Below are positions 52,436 to 61,478 of a stretch of DNA of 64,000 nucleotides, one piece after another. A program made the translations under genes and the position numbers. The DNA lies in NCBI GenBank assembly GCA_046154585.1, contig JBJXDX010000048.1, positions 1 through 64,000 of the forward strand, written 5' to 3'. Position 1 is the stretch's first letter; each line of letters begins with the position of its first letter. The notes beneath the pieces are model-generated. The model was not told where the DNA came from, ran no database searches, and saw only the letters and a program-made list of their open reading frames with translations. The stretch comes from CADEFX01 sp046154585. GTDB lineage: Bacteria; Pseudomonadota; Alphaproteobacteria; Rhizobiales; Hyphomicrobiaceae.

Positions 52436-55213
52436 TCACGCCTCGATCCGCTGCAACGCCAGCTTCAGCCGCGACTGCTTTGTTTCGAAATCGGTGCCGC
52501 GCTCCTTCAGCTCGTCCACGACCTCCGGCGGCGCCTTGGCCATGAACCCCGGATTGGCGAGACGGTCCGTCACCTTCTTGATCTCGGCGACGGTCTTGTC
52601 GATCTCGCGCGTGATGCGCTTCCTCTCCGCATCCATGTCGATGATGCCCGCGAGCGGCAGCGCCACGGTCGCCTCGCCGACAACGATCTGCGCGGAGCCT
52701 TTCGGCGCCGCGGCTTCGAACGCGATGGTCTCGATGCGTGCCAGGCGTTTGATCGTCTCGGCGTGGCGCTCCGCACGCGCCTTCGTGATATCGGACGCGC
52801 CCGCAATGACGAGCGGGATCTTGGCGCCCGCCGGCACGTTGGCATCCGAGCGCACGGAACGCACTTCGGAGATCAAGTGCACCAGCCAGCCGATCTCTGC
52901 GTCCGCCTCAGCATCGGCGAGACCGGACAGCTCGGGCCACGCCGCCAGCGCCAGCAAGCCTTGGCGCGCGGGGCCCTGCTCACCCGTCTTGGCCCACAGC
53001 TCCTCCGTCACGAACGGCGTGAACGGATGCAGCAGCGCCAGGATCTGGTCGAGCGCCCAGGCGGCCGTCGCCCGCGTCTCGTCGCGCGCGGCCTCGTCGC
53101 TGCCGGTCAGTAGAGGCTTCGCCAGCTCGACGTACCAGTCGCAGAACGTGCCCCAGACGAACTGATAGACGGCACTCGCCGCCTCGTTGAACTTGTAGCT
53201 CTCGATGCCCTCGCTGACGGCCTTCACGGCGCGCTCCGTCTCGCCGGCAATCCAGCGATTGAGCGTCTGCTTCACCGCCTTCGGATCGAAGCCCGCCACG
53301 CGCACGCACCCGTTCATCTCGGCGAAGCGCGCCGCGTTCCACAGCTTGGTCGCGAAATTGCGATAGCCTTCGATGCGCGGCTTGGCGAATTTCACGTCGC
53401 TGCCCTGCGCGGCCATCGCCGCCATCGAGAAGCGCAGCGCATCGGCACCGAACGCGTCGATCAGCTCCAGCGGATCGACGACGTTGCCGAGCGTCTTCGA
53501 CATCTTGCGGCCCTTCTCGTCGCGGATCAGGCCGTGGATCAGCACGTCGTGGAACGGCACCTCGTGCATGAAGTGCTGTCCCAGCATCATCATGCGCGCG
53601 ACCCAGAAGAAGAGGATGTCGAATGCGGTGACGAGGCAGTTCGTCGGGTAGTAGCGCGCGAGCTCCGGCGTCTTGTCGGGCCAGCCCAGCGTCGAGAACG
53701 GCCACAGCCCCGACGAGAACCACGTGTCGAGGACGTCGGGATCGCGCGAAATCAGGATCTTCCCTGGACCAATCCCGGGCCGCACCGTGATCCCGGGATT
53801 GGGGAGTGTTCGCCCACCCTTTTCAAAGGCTTCATCGACGATCTCGACTTCTCGCCCGTAGTATTCACGGGCGGCTGCGAGCGCTTCTTCCTCAGAGGCA
53901 GCAACAAATATCTTGTGCGCTTCATTGTTTCCAATAGAGCCCGCTTTTGCAGGCCCATACCACGCCGGGATCTGGTGGCCCCACCAGAGCTGGCGCGAGA
54001 TGCACCACGGCTGGATGTTCTCCATCCAGCGGAAGTAATCGTTGGCAAAACGCTCCGGGACGATGCGCGTCTTGCCCTCGCGCACGGCGGCCATGGCGGG
54101 TTTCGCCAGCGTCGCGGCATCGACATACCACTGGTCCGTCAGCCACGGCTCGATCACGGCGTTGCCGCGCTGTGCATGCGGAACGGCGTGCGTATGCGGC
54201 TCGATCTTGTCGACGAGACCCAACCCTTCCAGATCGGCAACAACCTTCTTGCGCGCGACAAACCGATCAAGCCCGCGATAGGCCTCGGGCGCGTTCTCGT
54301 TGAGCCGCGCCTGCGCGTCGAAGATATTGATGACGTCGAGCTTGTGCCGCTTGCCGACATCGAAGTCGTTGAAGTCGTGCGCCGGCGTGATCTTCACCGC
54401 GCCCGAACCCTTCTCCGGATCGGAGTGCGCATCCGCCACGATCGGAATCTCGCGGCCGACCAGCGGCAGCACCACCAGCTTGCCGATCAGATCCTTGTAC
54501 CGCTCATCGTCTGGATGCACGGCCACGGCCGTATCGCCGAGCATGGTCTCGGGCCGCGTCGTCGCGACGATGATGAAGCGCGAGGGATCATCCTTCAGCG
54601 GATACTTGAAGTGCCACAGGTGCCCGTTGACCTCGATGGAGTCCACCTCGAGGTCCGACACCGCCGACTGAAATTCCGGATCCCAGTTCACCAGCCGCTT
54701 GTCTTTATTGATGAGCCCCTGGTTGTAGAGGTCGACGAAGACCTTCAGCACCGCCCGCGACAGCCCCTCGTCCATCGTGAAGCGCTCGCGCGACCAGTCG
54801 CACGACGCCCCCAGCCGCTTCAACTGGTTGATGATGGTGCTGCCGCTCTCGTCCTTCCACTTCCAGACTTCCTCGATGAAGCGCTCGCGGCCCATGTCTC
54901 GGCGATGCTGCTGGCGCTCCATCAGGCGGCGCTCGACCACGAGCTGGGTGGCGATGCCGGCGTGGTCCGTGCCCGGCTGCCACAGCACGTCCTTGCCGCG
55001 CATGCGCTCGAAGCGGCAGAGCACGTCCTGCAGCGTGTTGTTGAGCGCGTGCCCCATGTGCAGCGAGCCCGTGACGTTGGGCGGCGGAATGACGATGGAG
55101 TACGCCGGCGCGCCCGCGCGCTCGGGCCGCCCGCACTTGAAGGCGCCGGCTTTTTCCCATTCCGCGTGGATGCGCGCCTCGATATCGGCGGGCTGATAGG
55201 TCTTTTCGAGCAT
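52436..55213 (-). CDS. valS: Valyl-tRNA synthetase
   Basis: 925 residues. HIGH-type PPPNVTGSLHMGHAL (about 46), editing-domain segments (VATTRPETMLGDTAVAVHP), KMSKS-type RKMSKTLGN, and a C-terminal coiled coil (ITREIDKTVAEIKKVTDRL...FMAKAPPEVVDELKER). It charges tRNA-Val and edits threonine in the cytoplasm. ATG 55213 starts the family N-terminus (MLEKTYQPADIEARI). It follows the PopZ-like gene by about 100 bases on the same strand. Confidence 0.97.
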   Translation of the reverse strand: MLEKTYQPADIEARIHAEWEKAGAFKCGRPERAGAPAYSIVIPPPNVTGSLHMGHALNNTLQDVLCRFERMRGKDVLWQPGTDHAGIATQLVVERRLMERQQHRRDMGRERFIEEVWKWKDESGSTIINQLKRLGASCDWSRERFTMDEGLSRAVLKVFVDLYNQGLINKDKRLVNWDPEFQSAVSDLEVDSIEVNGHLWHFKYPLKDDPSRFIIVATTRPETMLGDTAVAVHPDDERYKDLIGKLVVLPLVGREIPIVADAHSDPEKGSGAVKITPAHDFNDFDVGKRHKLDVINIFDAQARLNENAPEAYRGLDRFVARKKVVADLEGLGLVDKIEPHTHAVPHAQRGNAVIEPWLTDQWYVDAATLAKPAMAAVREGKTRIVPERFANDYFRWMENIQPWCISRQLWWGHQIPAWYGPAKAGSIGNNEAHKIFVAASEEEALAAAREYYGREVEIVDEAFEKGGRTLPNPGITVRPGIGPGKILISRDPDVLDTWFSSGLWPFSTLGWPDKTPELARYYPTNCLVTAFDILFFWVARMMMLGQHFMHEVPFHDVLIHGLIRDEKGRKMSKTLGNVVDPLELIDAFGADALRFSMAAMAAQGSDVKFAKPRIEGYRNFATKLWNAARFAEMNGCVRVAGFDPKAVKQTLNRWIAGETERAVKAVSEGIESYKFNEAASAVYQFVWGTFCDWYVELAKPLLTGSDEAARDETRATAAWALDQILALLHPFTPFVTEELWAKTGEQGPARQGLLALAAWPELSGLADAEADAEIGWLVHLISEVRSVRSDANVPAGAKIPLVIAGASDITKARAERHAETIKRLARIETIAFEAAAPKGSAQIVVGEATVALPLAGIIDMDAERKRITREIDKTVAEIKKVTDRLANPGFMAKAPPEVVDELKERGTDFETKQSRLKLALQRIEA

Positions 55214-55311
55214 GAATTGGCCTGGCGCTTGAATTGCGAAGCCCGGCGGTCCTACGCTTCGCCTGCGCGACCTGTCAACCGGAATGCCCGTGCCGGACGG
55301 TGCGCAGGGCC

Positions 55312-56358
55312 TCACCCCGCCGGCTTGTCCTGCCCCGGTAATGGCGTCTTTGCCATGCGCTCGCGCACCACCTCTTGCACGATGCGCGGGAGGTTCGTGT
55401 CAAGCCAGGTGCTGAGCATGGGCCGCAGCATGTCCGCGACCGCCTCCTCGAGGCTCGTCTTGGACTGTCCGGCCGCGGGCTTTGCAGGTTCGGCCTTCGC
55501 CGCCGCGGCGGCTGCAGGTGATGCGTTCACCGCCGCAGTCTTGGACTCCGATGGCCGCGTATCGACGCGATCGGTTTTCGCCGCCGGCGTGCTCTCGGGC
55601 TGCTTGGCCGGCGCTTGCGTCGCCGTCGCTGCGGATCCGGCCGCGCTGTTGGCGGCGCGTACGCGATCGGCATCGGCAGCGGTGGGTTCCGATGTGTGCG
55701 TTGCCGCGACCCGCCCCATCAAGCTCCCGGCCGCAGGCTTGGCATCCCGGCTGGGCTCTCGAACGGACCTGAGCCCCAGCGGTGCCGGGCGCTCGGCAAT
55801 ATCCGGCAGCGATCCCAGATGCCGCTCCACCTTTTTCTGTGCCTCGCTCAGCGCCACGTCCGCGCGTTGCGCCGCGGGACGCTCGACGGCGGTCTCCGTC
55901 TCGGCGGCACGTCCCGGGACTGTCGTCCCGAACGACTCGGAGCGCTCGAGCGCCGCCGGCTTGAACTCCTCGCTGCGCGCCGCGCCATTGCTCGCCGCCT
56001 TGGCCTCCGCCGCATGCGACGTTTGAGGCGTCGCCGTGGAGACTGCTGCACCTACAGGCTTGCCAAGGTTCCTGCCCGCATCGGCGCTCTTGGACGCAGC
56101 ACCGTTGGGCACGCCCGCTCCGGGCGACGATCCGGCTCCACCTGCCCCCATGCCACTTGCCATGTCGAGCACGTCGTCGATGGCCAAGGCTTCCGGGGCC
56201 GGGCTCGGCTTTTGCGACGCATCCAGGCGCGGCGACGCCTTCACCGCGTGGTTCACCGGGTCCGGACGCGTTCCGATGGGCTCCTCGGCGATGATCTTGC
56301 GGATCGACGCGAGGATTTCCTCCATGGTCGGTTCGACCGGCTTGTTTGTCATGGACAT
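55312..56358 (-). CDS. popZ: PopZ-like pole-organizing protein (DUF2497)
   Basis: 348 residues. The N-terminal helix PTMEEILASIRKIIAEEP (partner binding) and C-terminal helices SLEEAVADMLRPMLSTWLDTNLPRIVQEVVRERMAK (oligomerisation) are the two conserved PopZ parts. Between them is a 250-residue low-complexity Ala/Pro/Ser/Glu linker. PopZ anchors the chromosome origin and signalling proteins at the pole in alphaproteobacteria. Start 56358 or 56352 (adjacent ATGs). It lies between tolC and valS, the common order; upstream lies copy 2 of the double-palindrome repeat. Confidence 0.85.
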   Translation of the reverse strand: MSMTNKPVEPTMEEILASIRKIIAEEPIGTRPDPVNHAVKASPRLDASQKPSPAPEALAIDDVLDMASGMGAGGAGSSPGAGVPNGAASKSADAGRNLGKPVGAAVSTATPQTSHAAEAKAASNGAARSEEFKPAALERSESFGTTVPGRAAETETAVERPAAQRADVALSEAQKKVERHLGSLPDIAERPAPLGLRSVREPSRDAKPAAGSLMGRVAATHTSEPTAADADRVRAANSAAGSAATATQAPAKQPESTPAAKTDRVDTRPSESKTAAVNASPAAAAAAKAEPAKPAAGQSKTSLEEAVADMLRPMLSTWLDTNLPRIVQEVVRERMAKTPLPGQDKPAG

Positions 56359-56546
56359 TTGGTCGTTTGCACCCTCCCGGTCTGAGGTGGCCTCTCTCGC
56401 GGGACTGCCAAGTCGCGGTTGGTCCGTCCTACACTGAGCGCCGCGCGGCATCAACCGCACGGTCGCGATGATCCGCAGCAAACTGCGCCAAGAGGCGCCA
56501 CACAAGACCGGGATTAGGAGGCCAGAAAGGCAGAGTCATGGCAACG

Positions 56547-56712
56547 CCAGTGTGATGATCGAGAAATTCGCCGTATCTACCGGCCCCCTCTGAGGGAATT
56601 TCTCGATCTGAATCACACGAGCAAGTTTATGATTCTAGTGTCCCTTTTGATTCCGACGTTCGCTCTCCGACCCAGCCGAGAACTCGGGCGAACTTCGGAA
56701 TCGGGACACTAG
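56547..56712. repeat. Composite double-palindrome repeat, copy 2
   Basis: The same two-unit structure as 5735-5898 in the same relative order. Unit B is nearly perfect here: CTAGTGTCCC (56635-56644), a TTTT bulge, GATTCCGACGTTCGC, loop, GCGAACTTCGGAATC, GGGACACTAG (56703-56712). Differences from copy 1 are scattered substitutions, some in the loops, and a short T insertion. It ends 10 bases from the tolC stop codon. Confidence 0.85.
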
Positions 56713-56722
56713 GGCGCCGGCC

Positions 56723-58198
56723 CTATTTCTTGGGCTCGCGCGTCACCTGGGTCGGCCAGAAATCGTGCGTCTCACGGCTGCCGTCAGGCCGTGTAATGCT
56801 GATGCCGAACCATTTGCGGCGCACCTCGTTGTAGTGCACCTCGGGATCATAGACCTCAGCCGTGATCGAGATATCCGACGCGCTCAGTCGACCCACCGAT
56901 GACAGCACATTGTAGGAGGCCACCACCACGTTGCGGCGCGTCGTCGCCAGCTGCACCTCGCCGTTGAGCAACTCCTGTTCGGCGTTCAGCACGTCCAGCA
57001 GCGTGCGCTGACCCACCCGCTCCTCCTCGCGAACGCCGGTCAGTGCGGTCCGGCTGGCCGTCACCTGCACCTGATCGCTTTCGAGCTGCGCTCGCGCCGC
57101 GATGAGCTGCGACCATGCCGACACGACCAGCGCCTGATTTTCCGTGCGCGCCTGCTCGACCTCCTGCAGCCGGCTGACGTGCGTATGCTTGGCCTGCCGG
57201 ACGCGCGCACGCACCTCGCCACCCTCGTAGAGGGGCACGATCATGCGGCCAGTCACCGAAGCCGCTTCCGCCTGGTCCGTGAGCCGTGACGGGTCGTATT
57301 GTTTCGTGTAGTCGCCCTCGAGTTGGACCGTCGGCAACAACTCGCCCCAGATCAAATCGACAGTGTGGCGCGCAGCCTGCTCCAGGTAGAGCGAGGCCAC
57401 GACGGTCGGGCTCTCCTTGCTGCCGATGCTGACAGCCTCGTTGACGTTCGACGGTAGCCGCTGACTGTTGGGCCGCGGCTCTTCCAGGTTGCTCGGCGGG
57501 TGTCCGATGACCCGCTCGTAGGACGCCCGGCTGGTCTTGAGGTTCGCACGCGCAAGGTCGAGGGCCGAAACAGCCGCGGCGCGACGCGCTTCGGCCTGTG
57601 CCACATCGGTGCGGGTCACCTCGCCCACGGCGAATCTATCCTGAGAAGCCTTCAGTTCACGCGTCAGCACGCTGACGTTGTTCTCGCGCAGTCTGACGAT
57701 CGCCTGATCGCGAACCACATCCACGTAAGCGGTCACCGCTTCGAGCAGGACAGACTGCTCCACGATGCGCAGGGATTCACGGCCGGCCCGCACCGTCGCT
57801 TCGGCGGCCTTTACCGAGTTCACCGTGCGAAAACCGCTGAAGATGGGCTGCGTGGCCGTAACGCCGTACCCTTTCGGGTTGTTCTCGCCATCGCTAGGCG
57901 ACGATGGCTTGGTCGTGGTGCGCTGATAGCTGATGTCGGCGGAGCCCGTGATGGTCGGCTTGTATCCCGACTTCGCGCGCGGAACTTCCTCATCCGTGGC
58001 GCGCAGGCGCGCGCGTTCGGCATCCAGGCGCGGGTTGAATTTGTAAGCCGAGGACAGGGCTTGCCGCAGCGTTTCCGCGGCTGCCGGCGGCGGCGCTACC
58101 AGCATCGCGATGCAGAGGATCGGGCAAACTCCCACGAGCCAGGACGCATGGCGCGCCAATGGACGGACAGTCCCGCTTGTTATTCCTGCCCCTGTCAT
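56723..58198 (-). CDS. tolC: TolC family outer membrane channel protein
   Basis: 491 residues with a signal peptide (about 1-41). Two repeats of the TolC/OEP type: ETLRQALSSAYKFNPRLDAERARLRATDEE and, in the second half, long heptad-rich helices (LQEVEQARTENQALVVSAWSQLIAARAQLES) that build the periplasmic tunnel. It exports type I secretion substrates and drugs with inner-membrane partners located elsewhere. It lies between pcm and the PopZ-like gene, all on the minus strand. Confidence 0.94.
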   Translation of the reverse strand: MTGAGITSGTVRPLARHASWLVGVCPILCIAMLVAPPPAAAETLRQALSSAYKFNPRLDAERARLRATDEEVPRAKSGYKPTITGSADISYQRTTTKPSSPSDGENNPKGYGVTATQPIFSGFRTVNSVKAAEATVRAGRESLRIVEQSVLLEAVTAYVDVVRDQAIVRLRENNVSVLTRELKASQDRFAVGEVTRTDVAQAEARRAAAVSALDLARANLKTSRASYERVIGHPPSNLEEPRPNSQRLPSNVNEAVSIGSKESPTVVASLYLEQAARHTVDLIWGELLPTVQLEGDYTKQYDPSRLTDQAEAASVTGRMIVPLYEGGEVRARVRQAKHTHVSRLQEVEQARTENQALVVSAWSQLIAARAQLESDQVQVTASRTALTGVREEERVGQRTLLDVLNAEQELLNGEVQLATTRRNVVVASYNVLSSVGRLSASDISITAEVYDPEVHYNEVRRKWFGISITRPDGSRETHDFWPTQVTREPKK

Positions 58199-58570
58199 GT
58201 CACCCGTTGCTGGCTGCGCTCAAACTGTGAAGGTTGTTCACGCAGTCACATCCGATCGACGCCCCAAACCTCTACCCGCGCTGCAACATGTAGGCGCGGA
58301 CTTGATCAATAGAAGAACGATTCGTCGTGCGGAAGGTCGACAAAGGACGCGGCGCACCAGTATTCTCCGCCACCGTGGCTCACGGCACACACCAGCCGAT
58401 CTGCCGCAGATTTGCGCAGATTGGAGATAAGCCGCTGCCTTACCCTCAAAAATTCAGCTATGTCCGATGGAAGCCGGACCTCAAAACCGGTTCTGGGCCG
58501 AACCGCGTGACCGCGCCACCACACCCCTGAGCGGGCGCAAATCAAGGCACGCTGCACCGTCGTCGAAACT
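58199..58570. other. Intergenic region between pcm and tolC
   Basis: About 370 bases. It contains a small palindrome ATCTGC-C-GCAGAT with a nearby echo ATTTGCGCAGATT (about 58398-58425). No gene or clear promoter recognised; the tolC promoter is expected near 58210-58300. Confidence 0.35.
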
Positions 58571-59227
58571 CTAAAAAACAAACCCCGGCCGCTTCTCGAA
58601 GCCCGGCAGCAGCGGAGCGCCGGCGTCGAATGCCGGGCGCGCATCAAACGACGTTCCGTGGCGGCGCCAGACCGTGGCCTGCCCCACCCGCCCGTCGGCA
58701 CGTACGGCTGCCAGCCGGCCACCATCCTTCAGTTGATCGAGCAGCGCATCCGGCACGTCGACCACGCACCCGTTGACGAGAATGGCGTCGAATGGTCCCT
58801 CGCCGGGGGCGCCGTTCGTCAGCGACCCCGTCTTGATGACCGCGTTGGTCCGGCCAAGGTCGGCCAGCGCCGTCTGCGCCCGCTGGGCCAGCGCCGCATT
58901 CTCCTCGACACCCACAACGCTGCGCGCGAGCGTGGCAAGCACCGCCGTCGAATACCCCGTGGCACACCCAACATCGAGCACCGCATCGTCCTCGCCGATG
59001 GTCAGCAACTGCACGAGCTTGGCGAAGGTCCGGGGCGCCAGCATGGACCGGCCGCCTTGGCCCAACGCCAGATGCTCGTCCATGTAGGCCGTCGCCTTGA
59101 CCTGCTCGGGCACGAAGATTTCCCGGGGAATGGCCAGCATGGCCCGCAAAATCCGGCGGTCCGTCACGTCGGAGGGGCGCACCTGCGAATCCACCATGTT
59201 GGTCCGCTGGGTCGCGAAATCGATCAT
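58571..59227 (-). CDS. pcm: Protein-L-isoaspartate O-methyltransferase
   Basis: 218 residues. NMVDSQVRPSDVTDRRILRAMLAIPREIFVP is the Pcm N-terminal signature, followed by DEHLALGQGGRSMLAPRTFAKLVQLL and SAM motif I VLDVGCATGYSTAVLA. It repairs isoaspartyl residues in damaged proteins. ATG 59227 has GGAG 6 bases upstream; a GTG four codons earlier is possible. It precedes tolC on the same strand, as in many Rhizobiales, rather than joining surE and nlpD. Confidence 0.92.
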   Translation of the reverse strand: MIDFATQRTNMVDSQVRPSDVTDRRILRAMLAIPREIFVPEQVKATAYMDEHLALGQGGRSMLAPRTFAKLVQLLTIGEDDAVLDVGCATGYSTAVLATLARSVVGVEENAALAQRAQTALADLGRTNAVIKTGSLTNGAPGEGPFDAILVNGCVVDVPDALLDQLKDGGRLAAVRADGRVGQATVWRRHGTSFDARPAFDAGAPLLPGFEKRPGFVF

Positions 59228-59439
59228 CTGCCTCTCCACTTTCCCGCCGTTCGGCCGCGGCGGACCTTAGCCAACGGCTCCCCGCGGCGCCAGAGCCTGC
59301 ACTGCCGATCCGTCCGTGATTGCGCCGGTTTCAACACCTGTGATACATGGCAGCTCGTTTCACCATCAAGGCCGCACTCCGCCCGCCAACCGGCGCGCGG
59401 GATGCGGTAACGGCCCGCATTTGTGACGGCGAGCCTGAC

Positions 59440-59513
59440 GGCCACGTGGCGGAGTGGTGACGCAGCAGACTGCAAATCTGCGTACCCCGGTTCAATTCCG
59501 GGCGTGGCCTCCA
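59440..59513 (+). tRNA. tRNA-Cys (anticodon GCA)
   Basis: 74 bases including encoded CCA. Acceptor GGCCACG pairs with CGTGGCC (59503-59509); anticodon stem GCAGA/TCTGC encloses CTGCAAA with anticodon GCA at 59472-59474; T-arm CCCGG-TTCAATT-CCGGG is intact. The plus-strand recombinase remnant starts about 75 bases downstream, typical of an integration site at the 3' end of a tRNA. Confidence 0.96.
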
Positions 59514-59589
59514 ACACTTAGCTGAAAACGGCGCTGCCGTTTTACAGATCGTTTTACAAAGTCCGTTCACGATCCGCCCTCTCCAACTT

Positions 59590-59766
59590 GGCGATCGCTG
59601 CGTTCCCGCAGCGCTGCGTCGTCCGGAGCTTGTGGGGCTGGATTGGCAAGAGCGCGGCGACGGCACCGGCACTGTCAAAGTCGAGGAGGGTCGTGGGCTT
59701 GTGATCCACTTGGCAACATCGAAGGGATCGCAAACTGAGGCCATCGAGGTCATCATTCCAAGGTCT
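59590..59766 (+). pseudogene. Tyrosine recombinase (integrase) fragment
   Basis: About 60 codons are recognisable: AALRRPELVGLDWQERGD around the first catalytic Arg, GLVIHLATSKGSQTEAIEVIIPR around the beta strands with the conserved Lys. The N-terminal DNA-binding part and the HxxR/H/Y residues are missing. It abuts the truncated NnrS gene on the other strand at about 59765. The fragment marks an old integration or excision event beside tRNA-Cys. Confidence 0.75.
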
Positions 59767-60347
59767 GAACCGCCGTACCCGCTGCCGCCGTTCATCAGGC
59801 TCGCCTCGGCGTGAAAAACCGCGTTGCCGATCAGAAGCAGCCCGATCAGAACGAGCACCTTGAGGTTACCAGGATTGCGGCCGGCGATGATTTCGCGCGC
59901 GATGACGCCGGCGAGGCAGGCGAGAAACAGCAGATCAATTGCGGCTGCGATCGGTGCACCGATCCGCGCGGAAAACAAGACAGCTAATCGGCCAGCCGCC
60001 CACACGCTGACCAGAGCGAGCAGTGGTTTACCCGTGACCGGGAGGCGGCCCGTCCAGTTGGGCACCGCCGTCAACAAGAACCCGGCGACAATGGCGGGCA
60101 CGTAGCCATAGGTCAGTTCATGCACGTGCCATTCGAGCGGCGACAGCGCCGTTGGTAGCGTGAGCCATCCTCCGAGGATCGGCAGCCAGACGGCAACGAC
60201 CAACGCAGCCCAGACCGCGCCCAAGAGAAAAAACGGCCGGAAGCCGTAACTGAGGATGGCCGGGCCGTTATGTGTGCGCGTACCCGTTCGGCTGTCGTGG
60301 CCATGCTCAATGTTCGAGGTTGGGAACGTCAGCGGTGACAGGAGCAA
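59762..60347 (-). pseudogene. nnrS: NnrS family membrane protein, truncated by the integrase fragment
   Basis: The first about 190 codons match NnrS: GPAILSYGFRPFFLLGAVWAAL, the conserved WHVHELTYGYVPAIVAGFLLTAVPNWTGR, and further membrane helices. At about 59765 homology stops inside GGSGYGG and the frame continues antisense to the integrase fragment and the tRNA, giving a nonsense tail to 59331. Full NnrS proteins are about 400 residues with 12 helices; here only about half is left. NnrS proteins relieve nitrosative stress in denitrifiers, consistent with the adjacent nar genes. The start at TTG 60347 is uncertain. Confidence 0.8.
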
Positions 60348-60631
60348 GATGGCGTCGGCACCGGAATCTCGGTCCCCAGAATGTATCTGAGGCAGGCACT
60401 GCCCGGATCCTCAGCCGTGCTAGTGATGGCCATCAAGGACAGCCAGGCAGCGTCGTCGGCGCGCGCCACAAACGATCCCACGGCTGCGCTGGCGAAACAG
60501 CCAAGAGGCTCGCCAGCTTCGGCGGCCGCCCCGCGCAAGCGTGCCATCAACACCAGGTCGTCGAGGGACGCGAGCGTCTCCAGGATGCTGGTTTCATCGG
60601 ACAGATTGGCAATGATCGATCCAAGCAGCAT
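60329..60631 (-). CDS. Small hypothetical protein in the nar/nnrS cluster
   Basis: 100 residues beginning MLLGSIIANLSDETSILETLASLDDLVLMARLRGAAAE, largely helical, with AWLSLMAITSTAEDPGSACLRYIL near the end. AGGAG 6 bases before the ATG is strong. It starts 9 bases after the isomerase gene and overlaps the nnrS start slightly, so it belongs to the operon. I do not assign a family; similar small proteins occur near nitrate reductase genes in other alphaproteobacteria, as far as I recall. Confidence 0.65.
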   Translation of the reverse strand: MLLGSIIANLSDETSILETLASLDDLVLMARLRGAAAEAGEPLGCFASAAVGSFVARADDAAWLSLMAITSTAEDPGSACLRYILGTEIPVPTPSCSCHR

Positions 60632-60640
60632 GTCGTGCTC

Positions 60641-61474
60641 CTAGCTGACCCGCAGATCCGCGGTGGTAGGGAGATCGACTCCGATGATCTGTGCATGCGC
60701 GGAGAGACGCGCTACGAACTGAGCAATCGCCATATGTCTTGCCCTGTCGACCAAGTAGTCGGCGATGCGCTCCTGGACCTGCTCGAAGGGCAGCTGGCGT
60801 CCCTCGACCCTGCGATCGAGGCGGATGACGTGGTAGCCAAAGCGGGAAGCGACAGGCTCCGTCGTGCTCTCGCCGGGCACCAGCGCGCGAAGCGCCGCGT
60901 CGAACTCAGGCGCTGTATCACCTGGGGAGAGCTGGCCCAGGTTGCCGCCGACGGCCTTCGAGGGACAGGCCGAATGCGCGCGGGCCAATTCCGCGAACCG
61001 CTCGGGGGCGTCGCGTAAAACGGCCGTCAGCGCCTCCGCCTCAGTGCGCGCCGCAGTATATGCGGTACGGTTGTCGGGGCGCGCCGCGACCAAGATGTGT
61101 GCGGCCTCGTAGAGATCTGCAGACCGGAAGCGCTGCAGGTTGTGCTGGTAGTAGCGCCTGCAAGCGGCCTCATCGGGGGCAGGCGTGGATACTTCTTGTT
61201 CCATCAGCGCTCTGATGGATGCCTCCTCGGCCGTTTCCGTGCGCCCCTCACCATCCGTCAGAGGTTCCGCATCGATGGCGATGCGGCGCGCCTCCTGCAA
61301 AAGCAGCTCGCGGACCGCTAGCGCTCGCGCTGCGGCGGTCCACGCCGCGATCGGCGTTGGTGCCGGATGGTTCTGTGCTTCGCGGGATATTTCGTCGTGA
61401 CGCACCACCACGCCGTTCACCGACACTACCTTGCGCAGGTTTTGCGCCAGCACAGCTTTCACTGAGCAACTCAT
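60641..61474 (-). CDS. PpiC-type peptidyl-prolyl isomerase (parvulin) of the nar operon
   Basis: 277 residues. N-terminal helical region (LAVRELLLQEARRIAID) and a parvulin domain (about 135-235): YEAAHILVAARPDNRTAY, FAELARAHSACPSKAVGGNLGQLSPGDTAPEFDAAL, SRFGYHVIRLDRR. There is no signal peptide, so it is cytoplasmic, suiting a NifM-like or NarJ-like assembly helper rather than an outer-membrane chaperone. It starts 4 bases after narI with GGAG 7 bases upstream. Such isomerases recur at the end of narGHJI operons. Confidence 0.85.
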   Translation of the reverse strand: MSCSVKAVLAQNLRKVVSVNGVVVRHDEISREAQNHPAPTPIAAWTAAARALAVRELLLQEARRIAIDAEPLTDGEGRTETAEEASIRALMEQEVSTPAPDEAACRRYYQHNLQRFRSADLYEAAHILVAARPDNRTAYTAARTEAEALTAVLRDAPERFAELARAHSACPSKAVGGNLGQLSPGDTAPEFDAALRALVPGESTTEPVASRFGYHVIRLDRRVEGRQLPFEQVQERIADYLVDRARHMAIAQFVARLSAHAQIIGVDLPTTADLRVS

Positions 61475-61478
61475 GGGC

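Noticed and set aside
53534..56026. 830-codon open frame on the plus strand
   Set aside because: It lies antisense to valS and the popZ-like gene; its composition is Arg/Ala/Gly-rich as expected of GC-rich shadow frames, and it has no domain.
59331..59761. C-terminal part of the NnrS open frame
   Set aside because: It is antisense to the integrase fragment and tRNA-Cys and has no NnrS similarity, so the frame is open only by chance.
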